From: Sorangium cellulosum So ce56
GTDB lineage: Bacteria; Myxococcota_A; Polyangia; Polyangiales; Polyangiaceae
Reading direction: 5' to 3'
NCBI RefSeq assembly: GCF_000067165.1
Contig: NC_010162.1
Span: 11,582,501-11,646,500 of the forward strand
DNA: 64,000 nt
Of this stretch, positions 17,824-26,069 are shown piece by piece. Both the position numbers and the translations under genes were made by a program. The first letter of the stretch is position 1; every line of letters begins with the position of its first letter. The notes under the pieces are model-generated. The model was given only the letters and a program-made list of their open reading frames with translations. It made no database searches and had not been told where the DNA came from.

Positions 17824-19839
17824 TCACCCGCGCGGCGCGCAGTCCCGCATCTCGATGAGGATGCCGGTCGACGTCTCGATCCGGTGCATCAGGTTCACCT
17901 CCCGGGTCACCGGGGACGGCGTGATCGGGTTGGGCGCGGCGCCCACGATCATCGGCCGGTCGGGGTCGCCGTCGACGAAGACCATCAGCACCTCGATGCC
18001 GGGCTTGAGCGGGAAGTGGATCCCGTAGTTCGGCCCGGCGTGCGGCTGGATCATCCGCACGAGCCGCGAGGGGAAGGCGCGCGACGCGGGATCCCCCGCG
18101 TCGAAGTGGAAGCGCACCCGGTAGCGCCCCTGCTCGTCGATCGGCGAGACCTCCCCGATCTCGCCGTCCGGGAGCGGCTCCACCAGCGCCGTCACCACCC
18201 CGTGGATCTTCGGCCGCGGCGCCGTCCGCGGCGGGCGGTAGGCCTGCGCGGCGCGCACCAGGCGCGCGCGGTTGACGTACTCCTGCTCGCCGCCGGCCCC
18301 GCCCTCGACGGCCACCGGCTGCACCGCGCGGTGCTCGACCTCGACGGCCAGGAACCGCTCGCCGTCGAGCCGCGGGTGGCCCGCGAGCGCGAAGACGGCC
18401 CCCGGGATCAGCCGGAGCTCGTCGCTCTGGCACTCGAAATAGCGGCTCGACGAGGCCCGCTCCTCCGCGCGGATCCGCGCCAGCTGCTGGCCCTCCTCCG
18501 GCGTCTTGTGGTGGGCGCCGTACTCGACGACGCCGCCCCCGAGGCCCGCCGGCGACTCGTGCGCCGCCGTCATGTCGAGCCTTGGCGTCCGGTAATTGTA
18601 CTCCTGCATGACGTACGTCGCGGGGAAGGCCCTGGCCTGCTCCCTGAGCTCGAACACGTCGCGCCGCTCGCCCCGCGGCCGGAACACCACAACGTCTCCC
18701 CCCGGCAGCGGCTGGAAGCCCGTCGGCTCGTCGGTGAACACCATCACGTCGCGGCCCGACTCGTGCTCGAAGAAGAACGAGATCCCGAGGTGCTCGGCGA
18801 GCCGCGAGATGAAGGCCAGATCCGTCTCCTTGTACTGGACGATCATCTCCCGCCGGGGGTGATCGCGGTAGAGGCGCATCACCATGTCTTCGGGCCCGAG
18901 CCCCACCATCGCGAGCTTGTGCTGGATGAGCTCTGGCACGCTGATGTCGAGGAAGACCTGCTGGAGCTCCACCAGCGTCGCGCGGAACGCCCGCGGCGCG
19001 AGCCGGAGCCTGTAGGAGCGGAAGGCGGTCTCCGTCTCGTGCCGGTCCTCCACCTCGGCGATCATGCCGTAGACGGTCCGCTCGTCCGCGCCCTCGACCT
19101 CGAACACGAGCGACGCCGCCGCCCCCAGCACCTGTTCGATCGAGAGCTCGGCGCCGTCGCTGCACACGACATCGATGTCGTACGAGAAGAGCTGGCCGAT
19201 GGCCTCTCTGCCGTGCACCCCGCGCACCCGGAGGAGGTCGCAGGAGAAATCGCTGGAGTCGAGCCGCAGGATCGGCGCCCGCCGTGCCCGGTCCCGGAGC
19301 GCGGCCTTCGCCTCTTGAAGCGCTTCCATCGGCGCCGCGCGCGGCGGGCGCGGCGCTGATTCCGCTGCGCCGAGCCCGCGGAACGGCACATGATCGGGCG
19401 CCCCTGGGCCGCGCTGGGACGGCGGGAGCTCCCGCGGCCCTCCGGCGCTCGCCCGCAGCGGCGATGGCGGCACCTCGCGCGGCCCTCCGGCGCTCGCCCG
19501 CAGCGGCGATGGCGGCACCTCGCGCGGCCCTCCGGCGCTCGCTCGCACCGGCGGATCGAGGCGCTCTCGGTCGTCGTCCGGAGACGGCGCTGGCGGGGGA
19601 TCGTCCACCGGTCCGGCCGCCTCCTCCGGGCTCTCGGCGCACGCCGCGCGCGCGATCGGCTCGCTGCACGGGGGCCCTGCGTCGGGGGTCTCGCGGATGC
19701 GCGCGGCGGCGGACGCCGTGGCCATCGTCACGGCGCTGGGCGCGCGGTGCGCCGTCGCGGCCGTGGGCTCACCGCACGGCGGGGCGGCGGGTGGGGACGG
19801 CTCGCTGCACCTCAGGGGTTCCGTCGGCTCTCGGTTCAT
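17824..19839 (-). CDS. vgrG: T6SS spike protein VgrG-1, with N-terminal extension and no C-terminal needle
   Basis: VgrG trimers cap the Hcp tube of type VI secretion systems. From the ATG at 19839 (GGAGGCGCGACG before it) the product has 671 residues. Residues 1-~170 are a Pro/Ala-rich, probably disordered extension containing three 15-residue repeats. The gp27-like domain begins around 'SDFSCDLLRVRGVHGREAIG' and includes 'MIVQYKETDLAFISRLAEHL' and 'GISFFFEHESGRDVMVF'. The gp5 OB-fold shows 'RYRVRFHFDAGDPASRAFPS' and 'GIEVLMVFVDGDPDRPMIVG'. The protein stops about 45 residues later, without the beta-helix found in VgrG-2 of this window. A Met just before 'EALQEAKAAL' is an alternative start that would skip the extension. 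It is divergent from a beta-helix-like gene 53 bp away. Confidence 0.9.
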   Translation of the reverse strand: MNREPTEPLRCSEPSPPAAPPCGEPTAATAHRAPSAVTMATASAAARIRETPDAGPPCSEPIARAACAESPEEAAGPVDDPPPAPSPDDDRERLDPPVRASAGGPREVPPSPLRASAGGPREVPPSPLRASAGGPRELPPSQRGPGAPDHVPFRGLGAAESAPRPPRAAPMEALQEAKAALRDRARRAPILRLDSSDFSCDLLRVRGVHGREAIGQLFSYDIDVVCSDGAELSIEQVLGAAASLVFEVEGADERTVYGMIAEVEDRHETETAFRSYRLRLAPRAFRATLVELQQVFLDISVPELIQHKLAMVGLGPEDMVMRLYRDHPRREMIVQYKETDLAFISRLAEHLGISFFFEHESGRDVMVFTDEPTGFQPLPGGDVVVFRPRGERRDVFELREQARAFPATYVMQEYNYRTPRLDMTAAHESPAGLGGGVVEYGAHHKTPEEGQQLARIRAEERASSSRYFECQSDELRLIPGAVFALAGHPRLDGERFLAVEVEHRAVQPVAVEGGAGGEQEYVNRARLVRAAQAYRPPRTAPRPKIHGVVTALVEPLPDGEIGEVSPIDEQGRYRVRFHFDAGDPASRAFPSRLVRMIQPHAGPNYGIHFPLKPGIEVLMVFVDGDPDRPMIVGAAPNPITPSPVTREVNLMHRIETSTGILIEMRDCAPRG
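19434..19568. repeat. Three 45-bp tandem repeats within vgrG-1
   Basis: The 45-bp unit (CGCGGCCCTCCGGCGCTCGC... ) occurs three times in phase with the reading frame and encodes the 15-residue peptide RASAGGPREVPPSPL, with the last copy slightly diverged (RELPPS). It lies in the disordered N-terminal extension. Confidence 0.85.
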
Positions 19840-19865
19840 CGTCGCGCCTCCTCCGCGGCTCGCCT

Positions 19866-19876
19866 GGTACTGTACC
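19866..19876. promoter_or_regulatory. Small palindrome in the vgrG-1/beta-helix divergent gap
   Basis: GGTAC-T-GTACC is a perfect 5-1-5 inverted repeat in the 53-bp gap between two divergent genes. It could be an operator, or chance; the evidence is position only. Confidence 0.2.
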
Positions 19877-19892
19877 CGACGCGGAGGCACGC

Positions 19893-21092
19893 ATGGGTAC
19901 GCGCGAGGGTGAGGGCATCAACGGGAAATACCTCCTCATCGAAGTCCCGAATTTCAACGACGCCGCGTCCGAGGCCGAGGCGATGGGCTCGTATCTGCGC
20001 CTCGGCGCGGTCAAGGACCCGAGCCTCGCCGCCAATCCGGGCGCGCCGAGGGCGACCGGCGAGGACCTCGCCGCCCGGGTCACCTCGTTCATCGACGACA
20101 CCCGCAAGCGCGACGGCTGCCCCGATTTCCTCCCCGAGGCCGAGCGGCAGGCCGAGACCGCAAAGCTCCACACCAAGGGCGGCTGGCGCGACCACTCCGA
20201 CGGCAACCGCATCACCACCACGCGCGGCGACAAGGTCGAGGTCATCAAGGGCAATTACCGCATGCTCGTCCTCGGCCGGCAGGAGGACACCGCCGGCTGG
20301 GACGTCTCCGGGGGCCATATCCAGGACGCCACCGATCTCTGGACCGCCGCCACCACCATCGAATGGGTCCAGAACTACAACGGCACCTGGAAGGTCACCG
20401 AGAAGACCGAGAAGGGCGACGTCGATACCACCTATCACGGCGACACGTTCGATCGCTTTTACGGCAACAAGCAAACCAGCATCACCGGCTCCGAGGCGCC
20501 CACGGCCGAGCGACCGAACCCCACCTGCCTGAGCTCCACCTGGGCGCAGCGGATCGAGTCGTACACCGGCTCGGCGGCCTGCCCCGTGCCGCAGATCCTC
20601 GACGAGACGTGGGCCGATCGGATCGCCAGCAAGACGACGGCGACCGCGATCAGCGACGAGACCACCGCGCAGACCATCTCCAGCACAACGAGCGCCACGT
20701 CGATCAGCGACGAGACCGCCGCCAGCACCGTGTCCAGCACGACGACCGCCTCGCTCGTGTCGGATACCACCATCGGCGAGGTCCGGTCGGTGACCATCGG
20801 CAATACGAGCGACGTCACCATCGGCAATGCGGCGTCGATCACCGTCGGCGCCACCGAGGAGGTCACGATCGGCGGCCTGGTCGAGCTGACGATCGCGGCC
20901 ATGCTCGAGGTCTCGCTCACGGCGGGGGTCTCGATCAACATGGGCCCCAAGGCCGAGCTCAACCTGACCAACCGGCAGGAGCTCTCCCAGTTCCGCACCA
21001 ACGTGAAGAACATCTGCGCGAGCGTCTCGTCGGCCGAGTCGGTGAGCACCGGGGCGTACAACCTGATGTCCGGCGTCATCAACCTGTTCTGA
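19893..21092 (+). CDS. Stand-alone beta-helix-like T6SS spike-associated protein
   Basis: The 399-residue protein has no signal peptide. Residues ~235-340 consist of short repeats such as 'TTAQTISSTTSATSISDE', 'STTTASLVSDTTIGEVRSV', 'TIGNTSDVTIGNAASITVG' and 'EEVTIGGLVELTI'. The pattern of alternating Val/Ile and Thr/Ser/Gly closely resembles the gp5-type beta-helix needle of full-length VgrGs (compare VgrG-2 at 56114). The N-terminal half is globular ('INGKYLLIEVPNFNDAASEA', 'MLVLGRQEDTAGWDVSGGHI') and unrecognised. It is divergent from vgrG-1, which lacks that needle, and overlaps the next gene by TGATG. GCGGAGGCACGC precedes the ATG. The role as a separate needle module is inference. Confidence 0.8.
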   Translation: MGTREGEGINGKYLLIEVPNFNDAASEAEAMGSYLRLGAVKDPSLAANPGAPRATGEDLAARVTSFIDDTRKRDGCPDFLPEAERQAETAKLHTKGGWRDHSDGNRITTTRGDKVEVIKGNYRMLVLGRQEDTAGWDVSGGHIQDATDLWTAATTIEWVQNYNGTWKVTEKTEKGDVDTTYHGDTFDRFYGNKQTSITGSEAPTAERPNPTCLSSTWAQRIESYTGSAACPVPQILDETWADRIASKTTATAISDETTAQTISSTTSATSISDETAASTVSSTTTASLVSDTTIGEVRSVTIGNTSDVTIGNAASITVGATEEVTIGGLVELTIAAMLEVSLTAGVSINMGPKAELNLTNRQELSQFRTNVKNICASVSSAESVSTGAYNLMSGVINLF

Positions 21093-23329
21093 TGCAGACC
21101 CGGAACCTCACGCCCTTCCCCTTCGGCGCCAAGGTCTGCTCGCGCAGTCCGCCGCAGCCCGAGGTGGTCCTCGTCGTCCGCGGCCGGTTCTCGCTCCGCC
21201 TGGGCGAGCCGCTCGCGCCGCTGGAAGGGCAGCTCGCGCAGGGCGCGCTGACCGCCGAGACCTTCGAGGGGGGCGAGGGCGAGCGCGACGGCGAATGCAC
21301 GTACCCCGGCGATTTCGCCGACTGGAAGCCGGCCGCGGATCTCCTGCTCCGCGGCGCCTGCCACCCGCCGCCAGGCGATCCGCTGCGCGAGCACCCCGTG
21401 GGGTTCGCGGTCGGGAGCTGGTCGAAATCGCTGCTCGTCCCGGCGCCGCGCGAGGGCCGCCAGGTGCCCGCGCCCTTCGGGCCGATCCACCCCGACTCGC
21501 CCGAGCACCGCCGGATGCTCGGCAAGGAGTACGGCCCCTCGTACCGGAAGGCCCGCGCCCCCTGGTACGCCGAGGACTTCGACTGGGCCTATTTCCAGGC
21601 CGCCCCGCCGGATCAGCGCCTCGCCGGCCACCTGCGCGGCGACGAGGAGGTCACGCTGCTGAACCTCCACCCCGCCGCGCAGACCGCCTCCTTCCGCCTG
21701 CCGGGCCTCCGGATCCGCGCGATCGTCGAGGACGCCCAGGGCCGCGTGCAGGACGCCCGCATGAGCCTCGACACCCTCTTCGTCGAGCCGGACGCGGGCC
21801 TCGTGACGCTGACCTGGCGCGGCCACGCCGAGGTGGCCGAGGACGATCTCGCCGACGTGCGCGCCGTCGTCATCGCGGCCGAGCCGCTGGACGCCGCGCC
21901 GCTCCCGCTCGACCACTACCGGGAGAAGCTCGCCCAGCTCGCCCGCGATCCGCGCGGCCTCGAGGACCTCCCGCCGGAGATGCGCGACGCCTACGACCTC
22001 GTCCGCGACGGCGCGCCGCGGCCGCCGCGCGCCGTCGCGGACGAGGAGGATCCGGTATCGAAGCTCCTCGCCGAGCGGCTCGGTGGTCTGCACGCGCCGG
22101 AGCAGGACCGCGTGCGGCAGCTCGTCGCGAAGCTCCGGGAACTGCGCACCCCCGAGGGCGTCGACCTCGAGCGCACCATCGCGCAGGCGCTCGCGCGGCT
22201 CCCGGCGCAGCGGCAGGCCGCGTACCTCCCGGCCACGCCTGCGGGCACGCCGCGCGTCCCCCTGGGCGGCGCGCTCGACGCGCTCGTGGCGCGCGTCGAG
22301 AAGCTCCGCCGGGACGCGGCCGCGCGTGGGACGGAGCTCCAGGGCGTCGACCGCCTCGACGAGCTGCTGCGCGATCCCCGCCTCCGCGAGATCGTCCCCG
22401 GCTACCGGCTCCCGGGGGAGGACGCGGCGCCGCCGCCCGAGCCCGGCCCCGGCGTCGACCTCTCGGGGCGGGATCTCTCGGGGCAGGACCTCTCGGGCCG
22501 CGACCTCTCCGGGGCGAAGCTCTCCGGCGCGCTCCTGTCGGGCGTGAACCTCTCGGGCGCGAACCTCTCGAAGGCGGATCTCTCGCGCGCCGTGCTGTTC
22601 GAGGCGAACCTCGAGGGCGCCGATCTCTCGGGCGCCGACCTCTCCCAGGCGAACCTCACCGGCGCGCGCGCCGCAAGGGCCGATCTGCGCGGCGCGACGC
22701 TCGACCAGGCTGTCTTCACGCGCGCCGATCTCGCCCGCGCACGCCTCGCCAGGGCGCGCGGGCGCGGCGCGCTGCTCGACGAGGCCGACCTGCGCGAGAT
22801 CGAGGGGGAGGAGCTCCACCTCGACGGCGCCGTGCTCCAGGGAGCGAAGCTCGATAGCGCCTCCTTGCGGGGCGCGGCCCTCATCGGGTGCATGTGCGCG
22901 GGATCCTCCGCCACGGGCGCGGATCTCACGGGCGCGTCCCTGCCGCGCACGAGCTTCGCCGACGCCGATCTCGAGCGCGCGACGTTCGTGGAAGCGCGCG
23001 GCGAGGGCGCGGCGCTGCTCCGGGCGAAGCTCGACGGCGCCGACCTCCGGTACGCCTCGCTCCCGCGGGCGCACCTCTCCGGGGCCTCGGCCCGGGGCGC
23101 GCGCTTCGCGTGCGCCGTCCTGCGCGGGAGCCGCTTCTACCGCGCCTCGCTGGAGCGCGCCGACCTCGCGCAGGCCGACCTCTTCGGCGCCGACCTCTGC
23201 AAGGCGCGTCTCGACGGCGCCTCCTTCGCCGGGGCCAGCCTCTACGGCGCCCGCCTCGAGGGCGCGAGCGCCGCCGGCTGCGACTTCAAGGGGGCGAACC
23301 TGCGGCGTTCCAGCCTGGAGGGCGCGTGA
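21092..23329 (+). CDS. DUF2169 domain fused to pentapeptide-repeat domain
   Basis: The 745-residue product starts at the ATG overlapping the previous stop. Residues 1-~270 form a DUF2169 domain, with 'VVLVVRGRFSLRLGEPLAPL', 'YAEDFDWAYFQAAPPDQRLA' and 'GDEEVTLLNLHP' as its landmarks. DUF2169 proteins are known as T6SS accessory or adaptor proteins encoded with DUF4150 tips. A charged linker follows to about residue 450. From ~455 to the end there are about 55 A(D/N)LxX repeats ('VDLSGRDLSGQDLSGRDLSG', 'ANLEGADLSGADLSQANLTG'), predicting a right-handed quadrilateral beta-helix. The fusion physically joins an adaptor to a rigid rod. The stop overlaps the next start (GTGA). Confidence 0.92.
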   Translation: MQTRNLTPFPFGAKVCSRSPPQPEVVLVVRGRFSLRLGEPLAPLEGQLAQGALTAETFEGGEGERDGECTYPGDFADWKPAADLLLRGACHPPPGDPLREHPVGFAVGSWSKSLLVPAPREGRQVPAPFGPIHPDSPEHRRMLGKEYGPSYRKARAPWYAEDFDWAYFQAAPPDQRLAGHLRGDEEVTLLNLHPAAQTASFRLPGLRIRAIVEDAQGRVQDARMSLDTLFVEPDAGLVTLTWRGHAEVAEDDLADVRAVVIAAEPLDAAPLPLDHYREKLAQLARDPRGLEDLPPEMRDAYDLVRDGAPRPPRAVADEEDPVSKLLAERLGGLHAPEQDRVRQLVAKLRELRTPEGVDLERTIAQALARLPAQRQAAYLPATPAGTPRVPLGGALDALVARVEKLRRDAAARGTELQGVDRLDELLRDPRLREIVPGYRLPGEDAAPPPEPGPGVDLSGRDLSGQDLSGRDLSGAKLSGALLSGVNLSGANLSKADLSRAVLFEANLEGADLSGADLSQANLTGARAARADLRGATLDQAVFTRADLARARLARARGRGALLDEADLREIEGEELHLDGAVLQGAKLDSASLRGAALIGCMCAGSSATGADLTGASLPRTSFADADLERATFVEARGEGAALLRAKLDGADLRYASLPRAHLSGASARGARFACAVLRGSRFYRASLERADLAQADLFGADLCKARLDGASFAGASLYGARLEGASAAGCDFKGANLRRSSLEGA

Positions 23330-25065
23330 AGAGCGTCGAGGAGCTCCTCGACCGCATCCGCGCCGGCGCGCCGCTCCACGGCGCCCGCCTCGACGGTCTC
23401 GACCTCTCGGGCCGGGATCTCACGAACCTCGATCTCTCCCGCGCCAAGTTCCTCCGCACCAGCCTGCGCGGCGCGCGGCTCGCGGGCAGCGCGCTCTCGG
23501 GCGCGCACTTCGTCGAGTGCGATCTCCGCGACGCGGACCTCGCGGGCTGCGCGCTGGACGGTGCGCTCGTGCTCGGCTCGAACCTCGAGGGCGCGCGCCT
23601 CGCCGGCGCGACGCTCACCCGCGCGAAGCTCTCGTACCAGCGCCTCGCCCGCGCCGATCTCTCCGGCGCGACGATCGTCGAGGTCGAGGCGGTGGGCTCG
23701 GACTGGTCCGGCGCCCGGCTCGCCGGCGCGACAATCGAGGGCTCGCGCCTCGACCTCGCGAACCTCGCGGGTGCGGATCTCACGGAGGCCCGCATCACGC
23801 GCGCCTCGTTCACCCGCGCCAACCTCCGCCGCGCGCGCCTCTGCCGCGCCCGCGTCGAGGCCGGCGCCTTCGTGGGGGCCGATCTCACCGGCGCGGACCT
23901 CGACGGCGCGGAGCTCGATCGCGCGGTCTTCGTCAAGGCGGACCTGCGCGGCGCCCGCTTCCCGAAGCGCATGCACGGCGTGGTCCTCGACGAGGCGAAG
24001 CTCGGCCGGCCCGAGCTCGCGGGCAAGGACCTCGCCGGGACCGACCTCACGGGCGCGGATCTCTCCGGCCTCGACCTCACGGGCGCGGACCTCTCCCTCT
24101 GCTCGCTGCGCGGCGCGGATCTCCGGGGCGCGAGCCTCCGCGGCGCCCGCCTCGAGCGCTCGATCCTCTCGGACTGCGATCTCACCGGCGCGGACCTCCG
24201 GGGCGCGAGCCTCCTCGGCTGCGACCTCTCGCGCTCGATCCTCCGCGGCGTGGACCTCTCGGGCCGCGATCTGGAGTCGGTGATCCTCATCGAGGCCGAT
24301 CTCGAGGGCGCCGATCTCACGGCCGCGCGCCTCGTCCGCTGCATCCTCGACAGGGCGCGGCTCTGCCGCGCGAACCTGACGCGCGCGGTGCTCCAGCAGG
24401 CGCTCCTCCGCGGGGCCGCGCTGGAGGGCGCCGTGCTCGGCAAGACGATCTTCGATCGCGTCGATTTCACCGGCGTGGATCTGCGCGCCGTCTCCTTCGC
24501 TGGCCTCACGGTGCACCGCTGCGCCTTCATGGACGCGAACCTCGAGCGGATGAGCCTCCGCGACTGCGATTTCATGGGCAGCGATTTCTCGAAGGCGAAC
24601 CTGCGCGGCGCCGATTTCGAGGGATCCATCCTGACGCAAGCCAGGCTCCGCGAGGCCGCGCTGGACGGCGCGAGCCTGCCGAACGTCGCGGCGAAGGCCG
24701 CCTATTTCGGCGGCGCCTCGCTGCGCGGGGCGAAGCTCTCGCGGGCGATGCTCCGGTACGCCACGTTCACCCGGGCGGACCTCGACGGCGCGAACCTCGC
24801 CGCCGCGGATCTGCGCGACGCCATGCTCGATCATGCCGAGGCCGGCGGCGCGCTCTTCCTCTCGGCGCGCCTCGAGCGCGCCGACCTGTCGCACGCGCGG
24901 GTCGAGGAGGCCGACTTCAGCGAGGCCGATCTCGGCGGCGCCAACCTGCACGCCCTCCACGACAAGGGCGCGCGCTTCGCCGGCGCGAGGCTGCTCGGCG
25001 CGCGCCGAACGGACGTCGATCGGCTGGAGGCGGAGGCGTACACGCCCCCGCGGCCGCCGCGATAA
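23326..25065 (+). CDS. Long pentapeptide-repeat protein
   Basis: From the GTG at 23326 the product has 579 residues, nearly all pentapeptide repeats of the form A(D/N)LxX, about 100 units between residues 15 and 555 ('LDGLDLSGRDLTNLDLSRAK', 'ADLTGADLDGAELDRAVFVK'). This predicts a single solenoid of about 25 coils with no recognisable catalytic domain. A short C-terminal tail ('DVDRLEAEAYTPPRPPR') follows. Start and stop are coupled to the DUF2169 fusion upstream (GTGA) and it is 20 bp ahead of the DUF4150-S41 gene. Possible roles are a structural spacer in the T6SS tip, an immunity-like DNA mimic, or a scaffold; none can be chosen from sequence. Confidence 0.9.
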   Translation: MKSVEELLDRIRAGAPLHGARLDGLDLSGRDLTNLDLSRAKFLRTSLRGARLAGSALSGAHFVECDLRDADLAGCALDGALVLGSNLEGARLAGATLTRAKLSYQRLARADLSGATIVEVEAVGSDWSGARLAGATIEGSRLDLANLAGADLTEARITRASFTRANLRRARLCRARVEAGAFVGADLTGADLDGAELDRAVFVKADLRGARFPKRMHGVVLDEAKLGRPELAGKDLAGTDLTGADLSGLDLTGADLSLCSLRGADLRGASLRGARLERSILSDCDLTGADLRGASLLGCDLSRSILRGVDLSGRDLESVILIEADLEGADLTAARLVRCILDRARLCRANLTRAVLQQALLRGAALEGAVLGKTIFDRVDFTGVDLRAVSFAGLTVHRCAFMDANLERMSLRDCDFMGSDFSKANLRGADFEGSILTQARLREAALDGASLPNVAAKAAYFGGASLRGAKLSRAMLRYATFTRADLDGANLAAADLRDAMLDHAEAGGALFLSARLERADLSHARVEEADFSEADLGGANLHALHDKGARFAGARLLGARRTDVDRLEAEAYTPPRPPR

Positions 25066-25085
25066 GAGCGGAAGGAGCGAACGGA

Positions 25086-26069
25086 ATGCTGCCTGCGAGC
25101 AACAACGGCGCCGGGATGAGCATCGGGTTTCCGGACGTGTGCCTGACGCCGGTGGGGCCGGTGGTGGTGCCGATTCCGTACCCGAACTTCGCGCTCAACG
25201 CGATGGCGGTGAATTTCTCGGTGAAGGTGAAGGTGTCGATGATGAACGCGCTGAACCTCGGCACGACCATCCCGATGACCTTCGGGATGGAGCCCGGGGT
25301 GGCGCACCCGCTGTACATGGATTTCGGTGCGTACGTGGCGGGCAATCCCAAGGTGAACATCGAGGGGCTGCCGGCGATCAATCTCACCTGTCCGACGACC
25401 GGAAACGCCGGGAACAACGCGGTGGGCGCGGTGCTGGTGCCGAGCACGGTGAACGTGTTCTACACGTGCGCGGCGGCGCCGGAGGAGGTGATTCCCGGCG
25501 CAGGGAACGTGGCGCACGCGCTGATGAGCGATGGAATCGGGGTGATCCGGATCCGGGTGTTCTCGCTGGACGTGCCGGCGCTGGTGTACCGGGCGATGCG
25601 GGCGCTCGAGGCGGAGGGGATGCGGGAGCTGGTCATCGATTTACGGGACAACCCCGGAGGAGAGCTGCGGGCGTTCGTGGAGCTCGCGGGGGATTTCCTG
25701 CCGGCGGGGAGCGTCGTGGCGACGGTGACGGACGGCGACGGGGACGAGGTGGTCTATCGCTCGCGGCAGGAGGAGCCGTATTCGGTCCCGGTGACGATCC
25801 TGGTGAACCGCGGGACGGCCTCGGCGGCGGAGCTGTTCGCGGGGTGCCTGAAGGCGCACGGGCGGGCGGAGCTCGCGGGGGAGCGGACCTACGGCAAGGC
25901 GGCGGGGCAGGCGCTGTGCGCGGGCGAGGGGGGCGCGCGGATGGCGGCGGCGGTGCGGGTGACGCTGCCGGGCGGCGCGGAGGTGCAGGGGGCAGGGGTC
26001 GAACCGGACCTCGGGGCCGGCGCACCCGTCCGGCGCTTCACCGGAAGGCCGCATTCAGACGGTCGATGA
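25086..26069 (+). CDS. DUF4150 (PAAR-like)-S41 peptidase fusion, putative T6SS effector
   Basis: The 327-residue protein begins with a DUF4150 PAAR-like domain ('GFPDVCLTPVGPVVVPIPYP', 'NFALNAMAVNFSVKVKV', 'VNVFYTCAAAPEEVIPG'), which sharpens VgrG tips. From about residue 145 it continues in the same frame into a C-terminal-processing-protease (S41) fold: 'IGVIRIRVFSLDVPALVYRA', 'RELVIDLRDNPGGELRAFVE' and 'VPVTILVNRGTASAAELFAG'. The expected nucleophile is Ser246 (ASAAEL) and the general base Lys271 (ERTYGKAAGQ). Their 25-residue spacing equals that of E. coli Prc (S430/K455). No signal peptide or PDZ domain is seen. Its position in a VgrG-linked operon points to a delivered protease toxin. 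The 3' end overlaps a convergent gene by 32 bp. Confidence 0.9.
   Translation: MLPASNNGAGMSIGFPDVCLTPVGPVVVPIPYPNFALNAMAVNFSVKVKVSMMNALNLGTTIPMTFGMEPGVAHPLYMDFGAYVAGNPKVNIEGLPAINLTCPTTGNAGNNAVGAVLVPSTVNVFYTCAAAPEEVIPGAGNVAHALMSDGIGVIRIRVFSLDVPALVYRAMRALEAEGMRELVIDLRDNPGGELRAFVELAGDFLPAGSVVATVTDGDGDEVVYRSRQEEPYSVPVTILVNRGTASAAELFAGCLKAHGRAELAGERTYGKAAGQALCAGEGGARMAAAVRVTLPGGAEVQGAGVEPDLGAGAPVRRFTGRPHSDGR

Noticed and set aside
20459..25065. Long minus-strand frames antisense to the pentapeptide genes
   Set aside because: They show Arg/Glu-rich repetitive shadows of the A(D/N)LxX repeats. The plus-strand frames have ribosome sites, overlapping start-stops and clear domains.
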